From Tetraselmis striata (lineage: Eukaryota > Chlorophyta > Chlorodendrophyceae > Chlorodendrales > Chlorodendraceae), in NCBI GenBank assembly GCA_006384855.1, contig VCJN01001110.1:1-64000 (forward strand): a stretch of 64,000 nucleotides of DNA, given 5' to 3'. Every line of letters starts with the position of its first letter. Position 1 is the stretch's first letter. Of this stretch, positions 54,301 through 64,000 are shown in pieces. Below the pieces are notes generated by a model. It was given only the letters and a program-made list of their open reading frames with translations. It did no database searches and was not told where the DNA came from. The position numbers and the translations under genes are program-made.

Positions 54301-57300
54301 TCGGGCGCGCTGCTGGGGTGTGGATCTTCTTGAACTGTAGGGTTTCGTTCACCCGCCACGCACCGCTGTTCTGCAGCGTCTGCTCCCGCTCCTGGCGCTC
54401 CTGCTGCGGCAGCGCGGACCACGCCGCCGCGTCCGCCATGGCCGTCTCGATCTCCTTCATCTGCGGCAGCTGCTTGAGCGACTCGTCCAGCAGGTAGATG
54501 GCGTCGTTGAGCAGCATGTGCGCAAACTGGCGGTACAGGCCGCGCCCCTCCTGCAGCCGGTCGGGTGCCGAGCCAAGTCAGCCCACATCCAATACCGTCA
54601 ATGATCAGAAGAATACCCACAATTGGAAGCACATTACCGTTCCAGGGATCCCCCGCTACCAAAACAGGAATGGGGTCTCTTCAAAAGTGACCGGCGCGCC
54701 ATTGTTACCAAGCAGGCAGATGCAAGTTGTGCCAGCGATGTATACACAGCAAACGCCCCGGACTCACGTACCTGGTGCTGCTTACTATCGTTTATCATAC
54801 TGGCGCGTGGGTGGCAAATAATTATTTCAAACGGCGGGGCCTGGCCGTCTTTCATTTGCCGCCCTTCTAGCGCTTTCTATTTCTATTGTATTCCGTTCTT
54901 CTATTCGTTTAGTCTTATTCGTTTAGAATATTTTCTACGAGTTATTCCATCGAAGTATATTGTTTAGAAGCGGTGCTAAGGATTGTGCTGTGAGTATAAC
55001 ACTGAATGATTACAAGCATGGCGTTATTTGCAATATCCTTACCAAACGCCCTATGATCAGTACATACGTGTTGCATACGTTTTGACTTCATATACTGTAT
55101 ACCGGTACCTGTCCTAAGGATTACGACAATATGAAAAGGGTATCACCGGTCATCATACCTACCCGTAGTAACAACACGTATGTAGGAATCGTCACGGAAT
55201 CTATTCGCGGTGCATCGGTCCGCATTCCTGCATTGCTATCTATTTTCAAACAATGGGCAAACTTATACAGAATAAACGGTCAATACACAATCGAATAATG
55301 TACTTGGTGCTTGCCGAAATCAAATTGTCGCGATACGACAAATATGTGTACGTCAGATTTAAAAAAAGCCAAATCATGAACTCATTTTCTGTTTCTATTT
55401 CCACTCATTATCGCCGAGCTTCCATCATAATAGACTGGCTTTTTCAGAACATACCCGGCTTTCTCGGCAGGTATTGCAGCTGCGTTACCTTGACTCGTCG
55501 TACCAAGTTAGAACGAGCCGGCAAGTATCGTGCACTGGTGTCCGTAAAAGCCATTCAAACGACGGCATGCCTGCGCAAAGCACCAGCACTGTCCTGGAGA
55601 GCTGACAGGCAGGGGACGCACCTCCTCGCCGACCTTCTTCCACGCCTCCTTGTGGAGCGGGATGTTCCAGGTGTACTCCAGGATCTCGCCCACGTTCTGC
55701 CGGATATTGAACTTCTCGTAAAACTCGGTGTTGCGGCCTGCGATTGCAAAGACGGCACCACGGGCGTCAGTCTGAATCAAGCCACATGCCTGCCTGGCGC
55801 ACCGGGACGACGCAGGCGAGCAGGGTCACGCACCGGTGTGCTCCACGTCGACGTAGAGGCGCAGCAGCGCGGGGACGAGGTACTCCAGCACCATAGGGTC
55901 GCTCTCAAGGAGGGAGGAGACGGAGGTGGAGACCGCGGGGCGGTGGTAGCCACGGCGGCTGTTGAGCGCGTCGGGCGGCAGCAGCAGCATGAGTGCCTCC
56001 GCGAGGCGCGAGCGCAGGTAGGGGTTTTTAATGTACTCGTGGCTGCCAAGGAAAACGACGATGAAGGAAATGTACTCCTCCATGCGGTGCAGCTCCAGCA
56101 CCTGTGGGGGGAACCCCGGGCGTGGAGACCGTCAGCAAAGCCATGCTGCAGAACAGGGGGTTGGCTGCCGGGCTGGCTGGCGGGCGGTGGCCTGGCGCAC
56201 CTGTGGGGCCATGCGGCTGGCGAAGATGAGCGCCTCGATAAGGTCTTCCACGAAGTACTCTGGGAGCATGGAGAACTCCATCGGCGGTGGCGACGTCAGC
56301 GGCAGCTGCGGGCGCTGGCCTGTGATGGGGCGGCACTGTTTCAGTGGGGTGCAACACGGGCAGCCGGGTGGAGGGGTGCAAAGAGGGGCCTGGGGTGGGT
56401 CCGGGGAGGGGGGGGGGCACCCGCGGCGGTGGATGGGCTCGCCAGCCGCATGAGCCATGCAGCCATCAGTCGGTAGTACGCCAGCACGCTCTGCAGGAGG
56501 GCGGGGTCCAGCAGGGTCGTCTCGAAGCACAGCCGCAGCTCGTTTTGCTTGCCCACCGCGGCCTGAGCGGGGTGGGAGGGCACCGTGGTGAGCACGTGCG
56601 CAGGGCATTTCCCACAACATGCCTTCTGGGCGCCAATGCTGCCAGAGGATGCAACACCAACATACCTGAGGGGCTCAACATGTACAAGTACACACCACAC
56701 CATGCCTTTCATAAAGCGGGGGAGCGGAGGAGGGCAAAGACGACCCTGACGTTGGAAGCTACAAAGGATGCTCAGAGTACACAAAGTGGCTGAAGGGTAT
56801 CAGTCTGAGAACGCCTATAATACTTTGTACATAATGATCCAACGAAAACCACACAAACCCAAGGACACTTAGTCTGATGAACTTGCCCATGATGGATGAT
56901 ATAAGATCTGCATTCTAGATGAGTATAATTGTTGGGTTTGGTGGCATACTTTTATGTCTGCGGGTCCGTGGTTTCGGTTGCTATGAGTGGTAGCTCCGTT
57001 GGTGTACACATATCCACTTCGGCCCAGTTGCCAGGCCGCGTGCGCACCTTGTAGCGCCGGACGCGCTCCTCCAGCATGGCCGCCTGTGGTGTGCCGGGTG
57101 GCGCCGCCGCCTGTGCCGCCTCCAGCTCCCCCAGGTCGCGCTGCAGCCGGTGCATGTCCTGTCCCTGCTGCATGCTCTCGTTCATCACCTTCACGACGCC
57201 GATGTGCAGCGCGCGTGCCGTCAAGAAGAAGCAGTCCGCAATGAAGTGGTACCCAGGGCCGCTGCCCCCGCCGCCAGCTTCCAGGCTGGCCTTGCGCCGC

Positions 57301-60300
57301 TCCAGCCAGCCGGCCTCCTCCTCGCTGGACACACCCAGCTTGGTGTCGCCGCTAAAGTCCACGCGGCCGTCGCCCATGCTCACGTACGCCGCATCCAGCC
57401 GCTGCCAGGCCTTGCCCGACGCGGGGTCCACGAAGGGGTCGCACAGCTTGAGCAGCACCACGGAGAGGTTGCAGAAGAACGCGTGGGTGGCGGCCGCCTT
57501 CAGAGGGAACACAAAGATCACGCGGCAGGGTCAGGCGGGCAAGGTAGCAATCATGAGCATGACTGCTTGTAGCATCGGGTTAATGCGGGTTTGGTGGAGG
57601 TGCTGCCAGGATGTGGACTGCCGGTGGGGGGGGGGGGGGGGGGGGGGCACAGCCCCGCACCTGGAAGTCGATCCGCATCTTGGCACGCTCCGCGTTGCTG
57701 GAGATTGCGTGCTGCATCCAGTCCAGCATCGCGCCGCGTGTGTCCTTGTTCTTCAGGAGGCTGTGCACCGCAGTGTGCAGCCCGGTGTGCAGGATGCCGC
57801 TGCAGCTGCGCAGGCTCTGGATGCTGGCCATGAGGTCGGCCTGCGGGGGAGGGGGGGACAAGCCCGGGCTCAGCAACTGCTGTGGAAACAGCAAGGTGGG
57901 CATTGCGGCGGGGCGTCAAACTCCAGAGGCATCCCTTAATCTGATCTCAAAGCTTCGCCACCAAGATCTCAATGTGCAACAAGACACTCACTGCTTATGT
58001 ATTGAAGGGGGATGCGATATGCAGAGCAACTACCGTAAACACCTTGTGAGCGTGTGCATAATGCGCTTTTTACCCCCTCCATGGTGACAGAGGAGAAAGT
58101 ATCCAACAGCCAACATATGGGCGCCAGCCCTTATCATAAGCCCCAATTGGGCTTGCTAGCGAGCTACTAGAATATTCGTCAGAGTTTTGAAATGGATTCG
58201 TCTACATTTGACATCTTACACGGGCAGGTTCTCATGCGCGGCGTTCCTATACGGTATCGTGTCTGCACACGTACATCAGAATACTCTACGGACATACCTC
58301 GGCCACAGTCAAACATCTCTCTATCATTCACAGTTTATGTGGACTCGGCGTGGCCGATCACTTCAGGAGATCTTGGGCGTGCAATGGCAATTGAACAGCA
58401 CAGAAAGGGTATATCAAAGCAACACACAAAGCCACAGAACATATTTAGAGCTCCGTGGCGCATGCGGACCCCCCCCCCCCCCCCCCCCGGCCTCCCCCCC
58501 ACCCTCCCTGCCGGCGCCCATCTGCCAAGGGTCAGGCAGGCAGGCGCAATCCAGTAGTATGGAGCAATCCAAGAGAGGAGGAGGAGGAGAGCAGGGGCGA
58601 TACAGAAGGTGAGCAGTTGTGTGCCTGTGTGCTTGTGTGTGTGTGGCTGTGTGTGCTTGTGTGTGTTTGGGGGGGGGGGGGGGGGGGGGGGGGATGCCCA
58701 CCTGGCGCCGGTTCTCGAGGTCCGAGAAGCACTGCTGCTGCACGTCGGGCTGCGGCACAAAGGCGAAAGGCCGGTAGTCGGGGATGACGCCCACGCTGAA
58801 GAAGGGCCCAAACAAGGTGTGCTCCTGCACGGCGAGGGCGCGCACAACCCAAGGGGGGGGGGGGGGGGGGGGGGTTGAGGCTACCTGTAGGTGTAGACAG
58901 TGGGAAAGTGTTTGGGGAGGGAGGGGAAGAGGGGTGGGCCTACCTGGATGGCTCGCCCATTCTGCAACGGCAGCGGCAGGAAGCGCTGCAGCCCAGCCAC
59001 GGCAGCCGCCACGGGCTTGATGTCCAGCAGGCGGCACAGCACCTGCAGCGGCTGCTGAAAGTCGCCCAGCACCGACACGCGGCTCGCGCGCATCGCAACC
59101 TCCATCACTGCTCCATCAGCACGGGGCGCACAAGTAAGGCAGGAAGGGGAAGGGGGGGAGGGGGGTTCAGCAGCAGAACCCTGACTCACTCTCCTTTGGG
59201 CGGGCGGAATGCTGGAGCGTGACAGTCTTTCCGAAGGGTCCACATAGGCATCGACCAAAGTCTCAGGATCGGATCATGATGTGTGTTGAGGTGTAAATCT
59301 ATCAGATGCATCCAACAGGTGAACCCGAATCCACACCATAAAGATAAGACCGGATCATATCGGATGGTGTCGAGCCCGTAATATAAACACATCGAGGGGG
59401 GTTCCATGCTACCCACAGGAACATTTGCTATAGCCTTGCTTTGGTTTCGTCTTGATCTGACATCTGGCAGGCAGGGCACATCCTTATTAACCGTGTTCGT
59501 ATTCACCGCGGCAGCACCCGTGCATACTTACAACGATTTTTCACCGCTTGGCCGTGCCCCATGATGCGGACCCAAGTCCTCATCCGGTGATCGTTGTGGC
59601 TTTGAGTGCAGTTGCGGTGATGTGGGTGGTGGTGGCAGGGCATGGGGAGGCGGGGGCATGGGGGTAGAGGGAGGCTCAGGGGGTAGAGGGAGGCTCAGGG
59701 GGTAGAAGGAGGCTCAGGGGGTAGAGGGAGGCCCAGGGGAGCTCACGGATGGGCTGGAGGATGTCGGGCAGGCTCTCGTCCGCAAAGCGCGCGGCCAGCT
59801 CCTCCAGGAACCCCACTGGCATGGACGGCGCGCGCGCCGAGTTGAGCGAGGACGACGCGTCCATTGCGTCCAGCAGCTGCAGTGTGCCGCGCTTCTGCTG
59901 CTCCGGCGGCTGCGGGTGATGACAAAGAGGTGGTCAGGCTGGCATCACCAAAGCGCTGCGCCTAATCCTGCTTCCCCTTGTTGGCAACACCCCACCCCCC
60001 TCTCTCCCTCTGTTTCATACGGGAAAGGACTAGCGGATGCCAGATCTAGCGCGTATATCAAGTACACACATTACTGCATGTACTGCCATCCAGAAGATTA
60101 CCATCACAGGCTATGCCCCCCCCCCCCCCCCCCCCCTCTCTCCCCCCCCGGGGTTCCACCCTTGGTTTGAGCCCACGGGTCCTGCTGGGGAGATAAGCAG
60201 CAAATGAGCCACATTTTATAAGGCGTACTACACCGTTATAATGGATAAGGCGTACAAAATGATACCGTAGATAGCGATTCACTTTTCTTGCCTAATATGG

Positions 60301-61044
60301 ACGGATAGACGGATATATGAGGGCGCTTCTCCAGATGAGGCAAGTCCTGGGCTTCCACCACTGGTGCTTGCGAGACCCTGGGCATGGGGTGCTTCACGTC
60401 CCAATTGCCGTACATGGCTGGGCTCAGGGGCTAACCGGCCAGCGCCATAGTGAGGAATGGGAGCAGAAGGACCAAGGGTGGAAAGGAGGGGGGAGGGGAG
60501 GGGGTGCGCGCGCCACCTGCGGGAACATCTCCATGTTGAGCATGAGGCCGGTGTAGGACACCACCAGGCCGCGCGCGTAGGTCATCGCCTCGCATGCACG
60601 CGCCTGCAGCGCCGCATCCTTCAGTGCCGACGCCGCGCGCAGCTCGCCGCCCGCGCGCGCATAGCTGCCGAGCAGGTACTGCAGCGGGGTCTGCGGGTAG
60701 CCCGTGGGCAGCAGCGACAGGCGCGCCCACAGCACGCGCTCCAGGTTCTCGCTGTTCAGCAGCAGCTCCGCCGCCTCACCGCCCTCCGCCGCCAGCTCCT
60801 GCACGTACACCCGACAGCAGTCCCGGTTCACGCCCATCCCACCGGGGACCCCTTCCCCCCTCCTTCCCCTTCACGATCGCCCTCTACCTGCTGGCCGCGT
60901 CAGCACGCCTGCAGCATGCCTCACCTGCGCCAGCTCCTCGAGTAACAGCACTGGCGGGTCTGCTGCCGGGTTCGCCTTGTCCGCGTGCAGCGTGATGGCA
61001 AACACGCGGCCCAGCGCGGCGCTAATGTACTGCGCGCCCTCCAT
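51305..61044 (-). CDS. UFD2: Ubiquitin conjugation factor E4 (UFD2, U-box)
   Basis: Seventeen exons with every phase closing, 1010 residues: 61044-60925, 60798-60517, 59909-59747, 59107-58944, 58824-58702, 57840-57661, 57497-57048, 56562-56421, 56319-56201, 56101-55834, 55737-55622, 54550-54364, 53942-53793, 53702-53537, 52629-52514, 52016-51838, 51412-51305. UFD2 extends ubiquitin chains on already modified substrates for the Cdc48/proteasome route. Seen in order: N-terminal helices ([24 protein letters not shown]), the long UFD2 core ([106 protein letters not shown]) and a C-terminal U-box ([40 protein letters not shown]). The intron after 53793 starts GC rather than GT. The Met at 61044 may not be the true start, because the frame stays open upstream to an acceptor-like CTGCAG near 61060. 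Confidence 0.95.
52771..52920 (+). repeat. Dispersed CTGCCCTGCCTGCCAG repeat, copy in a UFD2 intron
   Basis: Begins GAGACGGAAATAAAAACCC, includes the GCCCTGCCTGCCAGAGG core and ends GCAAGCCCAGCTTGACGC. Related copies are at 41818-41880, 45378-45505 and 59440-59500, and the start resembles 12283-12300. Confidence 0.5.
59660..59738. repeat. 19-bp minisatellite in a UFD2 intron
   Basis: About four tandem copies of GGGGGTAGAGGGAGGCTCA, with one A/G variant and a diverged last copy, next to the acceptor-distal side of the exon at 59747. Confidence 0.85.
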
Positions 61045-62454
61045 GCCGCCTGCGGCCTGCCTGCAGGCACGCAGTCACGGCGGCGGACAGAGAGTGAGCT
61101 CTGGTGGGAAGGGCGGGGGAGGGGGTCCGTGCTCTGTGCCCTGTGCCGCTCAAAGGACCTCAATGGCCAGCCAGCAGGACCCGCGGGGCCAGCGAGTGCG
61201 GGCAGGTGGGGCTAGCGGGTTGATGCAGGCGCGCATTCGGCGGCCCATCAACTTCCTGCTGCCCCCGTCCACGTCGTCCGTCAACAGCGCGACTATGCGG
61301 TGGGAGTCCGTGGCATCGGGTAACGCGCCCGGCACCAAACACCGACGCAGAATCGCTAGCAGCGGTGCCCAGGTGGGGAGGTTCCTCGGTTCAACAGGCC
61401 GGCAGGAGGGGGGGGGGGGGGGGGGGGGGGGGGCGACCGGGCGGTCCGTCGAGCGGCGCGAGTCGTAGCGCCGGTGGGGCAGTGAAGCAGGGGCTGCGAT
61501 CCAGCGCGGCGGGCAGCCGGGCCGAACACCGATCTCGGATCACGCGGAGCGGCCAGATCCGACCAGCGTGCGCCAAGCCCGGCGAGTGGGAGTGCTCGCA
61601 GTTCTGTACCTGGCGTTTCTTACTGGCGCCCGCAGCTGGCCGAGGTGTGTGTGGGGGGGGGGGGGGGGGGGGGGTGCACGGTTCGTCGCGGGGACACGGT
61701 TGAAGCGGGGCGTCCTGCCTGTAGCGCCGTGCTGAGCAGCGCGCGTACCTTCACAGGTTGCAGGTAACCGCTGTGGAGTCCGCCGTGCGATGGGCGAGAT
61801 TGAGGTGTTTGCGGGGAAGCTGTTGCGTAGGGCGCCACTTGTAGTGCGGGTGGGGCGCGACAATGCTACTGCACGTAGCGACCTCACGCGGCGGTGCCGT
61901 GGCGGAGCAGCTCATCGACGGGAGCACGACGCGGGCAACAGTAGTGAGCCCGCCAAGAAGGCGCGAGTCGGACATCGCGGTTGGACATAAATATGGACAA
62001 GCTGGACTACCTGGCCAATAACCATAATTTCAAAACATTACGTGTCGTAACGCAAATAACGCGATGTAAAACCGGATCGAAACTGTACTTACGGTTGTGG
62101 ACTGCTTCTGTACAGCGAGCAGGGGCATCCAGCAGCAAGCAGACAGTCGAGCAGGCACCCCAGGAGCATGACTTTCGGAAGGCAGCCCGTCTCCTGACTT
62201 GGCCGGCATAGGCGCAGCTTCATCATCGACAGTGGAGGGTGTTTCATGCGGGCTTCACAGACGTACGCGCCGACGACTTGACGTGCGTTTCAGGCCGCCT
62301 GAGACCAACTGCCGCTTCGCGGGTTCGTGTAGAACCAGGTCGCGGCGAGCAGGGGGGCGCCGAGCGACGGGCGGCAGGAGCGTCGCTTGCTAGGTCGGCG
62401 GACATGCCGCGGTAGCTTGGACGTGCGCGCTGCACGTTGCCAACGTCTTGCAGC
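61045..62454. promoter_or_regulatory. Divergent UFD2 / CDK20-like intergenic region
   Basis: About 1.4 kb between divergent start codons. Contains G runs at 61410-61433 and 61650-61672. No TATA box is evident near either start. It may also hold 5' UTR exons of either gene. Confidence 0.45.
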
Positions 62455-62890
62455 ATGGAGCAGGAGCCGGCCGGGACCGTGAGGGTGGAGGAGGGGGAGG
62501 AGGCGGGCGAGCCGGCGTGGCGTCCCCCCGTCGTGCGGGAGCAGCCAGCCTCCAGGTACCGAGTCCTCGGCAGGATAGGCAACGGCGCCTTCGGCGAGGT
62601 ACGCGAACGTACTCCGCGGGCTAGGTGGCCAAGCAGGTGCATGCTTAACATGAATTGAAGAGAGGAGGGCGGAGGCCGATATTGAGGCCGAACTTCCGGG
62701 AGGCGGGGAGCGAGCAGGGGCGGCATGCCAGAGGGGGCATGGATGCCAAGGACGGCGCCTCTCGTTTGACGGGGTCGACGCCGCCGTGGTTGAGGTACCT
62801 ATGGAGCTCAGCCTGAGCCTCCTGCCTGCGTACCTGCAGGTCAAGCGTGCGCAGAACATCGAGACCGGTGAGGTAGGTGGTCCCCCCCCC

Positions 62891-62954
<64 letters not shown>

Positions 62955-63824
62955 TTCCCCTGGCTACACCCCATCTAGGCACATTGTGAAGCCTGTTTCA
63001 TAATAGGGAATGCGTGGACCTTGCTCGCCTGGGGCCGTGCACGGCACGTGGTTCACGCATTCAACGTCGCCACATGCAGGTCGTCGCATTGAAGCGGGTG
63101 GTAATCCGGCAGCCCAAGGTGCGTGCAGTACTGTGCCCAAGGCAGGCCAGGTGCATGCGCCCGGGTCATCTTGGTGTCTGACCCTTTCCCCTCGCACCCC
63201 TCAGAATGGCCTGCCAGACAATGTCCTGCGAGAGATGAAGGCGCTACAGTGCCTTGAGCACCCCAACGTGGTACAGCTCCATGATGTATACCCACAGGTA
63301 CGCCTGCCTGCCTGCCTGCGCCGCCCCCCCCCCCCCCCCCCCCCCCACCATGCATGGCTTGGAGACAGCCAGCAGCTTTGGGGAGGGTGTGCCACAGGCG
63401 CCGCTGTATGATGCTCCCACGCTGGGCGCGTGCTTCTGCGCCCTGGCCGCCCTGCTGCAGGGGAGCTCGCTGACGCTGGTGCTGGAGTACTGCAGCACGG
63501 ATCTGGCTGAGCTGCTGATGAACGTAACCCAGGCGATGGATGAGGTGATACTGCCGCCTAGGGACTGCTACGCAAGCCTGACACATGCCTTGCGAATGCT
63601 GCTAGTTGTCCAGCTAGATGCCATCTGCCGCGCAGAAAGGGCTCCTCGCCCATTGGTGTCTACTCTCCTCTCCATGCGGATTGCGAGTCCGCGGGGTGTA
63701 TGAATGTGTGGGAGCGCTGAGCTTGTGCCACATGACACAGGCCGCCGTCAAGTGCATCCTGCAGCAGATCCTGCGCGGTGTGGCGGCCTGCCATGCCAGT
63801 GGCATCCTGCATCGCGACCTCAAG
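62455..63824 (+). CDS. CDK20: CDK20/LF2-like cyclin-dependent kinase (3' truncated by the window)
   Basis: Exons 62455-62598, 62840-62872, 63080-63118, 63205-63297, 63461-63544, 63741-63824, all phase 0; the gene continues beyond 64000. The start exon encodes an acidic leader and the glycine loop LGRIGNGAFGE, followed by VKRAQNIETGE, then VVALKRV with the catalytic Lys, NGLPDNVLREMKALQCLEHP (the helix replacing PSTAIRE), VVQLHDVYPQ, LVLEYCSTDLAELL and the start of the catalytic loop GILHRDLK. The LP-N-LREMKAL pattern and DLAELL after the hinge favour the CDK20/CCRK group, whose Chlamydomonas member LF2 limits flagellar length; CDK7 is the main alternative. The donor after TQAMDE (63544) was preferred over an earlier GTAACC because it restores the expected spacing. 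Confidence 0.82.
62892..62954. repeat. Very long C homopolymer (about 63 nt) in a kinase intron
   Basis: Lies 20 nt inside intron 2 of the CDK20-like gene, directly after its donor GTAGGTGG. It is the longest homopolymer of the window; its true length is likely uncertain in the assembly. Confidence 0.9.
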
Positions 63825-64000
63825 GTACGGAACGGTGAACGCCTGCGGTCAAGATACAGTCAGGCAGCGCAGCCACCGCGTTACATACCGCGCCGTCTCC
63901 CATCTATCATCTGATTTTTTACCAGTCAATGCGGCGCCTCAGCGGAGTGACAGCCCACTAGCAAATCACGACACAGCCGCTGCTCCAAAAAGTCTTGAAA
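63825..64000 (+). other. Start of the next CDK20-like intron
   Basis: Begins GTACGG directly after HRDLK; no further exon is visible before the window ends. Confidence 0.6.

Noticed and set aside
55253-56476. A 407-codon plus-strand frame
   Set aside because: The real coding strand here is minus (UFD2 exons with conserved motifs). The plus frame is a shadow joined to AT-rich intron.

Overview
The window is nuclear DNA of a eukaryote, most likely a GC-rich green alga (Chlorophyta). Host genes are split by many GT-AG introns. One gene is a calredoxin (four EF-hands plus thioredoxin), a family described from the green algal lineage. Others include a CDK20/LF2-type kinase and plant-like UFD2 and HECT ubiquitin ligases. 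The mobile DNA includes a PAT/kangaroo-type tyrosine-recombinase retrotransposon like those known from volvocine algae. The species itself cannot be named from the sequence. Long C or G homopolymers (12 to about 63 nt) are everywhere, very often just inside introns.

Layout. 357-5901 (+): 3' part of a HECT E3 ubiquitin ligase. 6173-7632: a tRNA-like SINE split by a 1.2 kb hAT element with a perfect 8-bp target duplication. 8349-10238 (+): alanine aminotransferase. 10.2-18.2 kb: gene-poor, with a second SINE, a candidate TIR element and a degenerate 1.1 kb coding-like repeat (R1). 18251-19600 (+): LSm3. 21495-25411 (-): calredoxin-like protein. 26467-27832 (+): a possible fusion of a transposase-type HTH domain with a maltose O-acetyltransferase-type enzyme. 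28208-30894 (-): aldo-keto reductase with Glu in place of the catalytic His. 32588-37451 (+): PAT-like DIRS element with split direct repeats and several ORF lesions. 37.8-39.1 kb: R2, the inverted relative of R1, bracketed by short direct repeats. 39237-46259: two intact ionotropic glutamate-receptor-like channel genes in head-to-head inverted duplication. 47.3-49.6 kb: degenerate tandem array of about 240-bp units with a third SINE inside. 51305-61044 (-): complete 17-exon UFD2/UBE4 (E4, U-box) gene. 62455 to the window edge (+): CDK20/LF2-like kinase, divergent from UFD2 and truncated at the edge.

Functional links are modest. Two ubiquitin-pathway ligases (HECT E3 and U-box E4) bracket the window. 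LSm3 serves mRNA decay and splicing. Alanine aminotransferase, the aldo-keto reductase and the acetyltransferase are metabolic. Calredoxin and the glutamate-receptor-like channels are Ca2+-linked, and the CDK20-like kinase suggests ciliary-length control. Exon models were built by hand from splice signals, reading phase and family conservation; phases close exactly in nearly all of them. The exceptions are single-base shifts in the HECT and aminotransferase genes, which may be homopolymer sequencing errors or real lesions.
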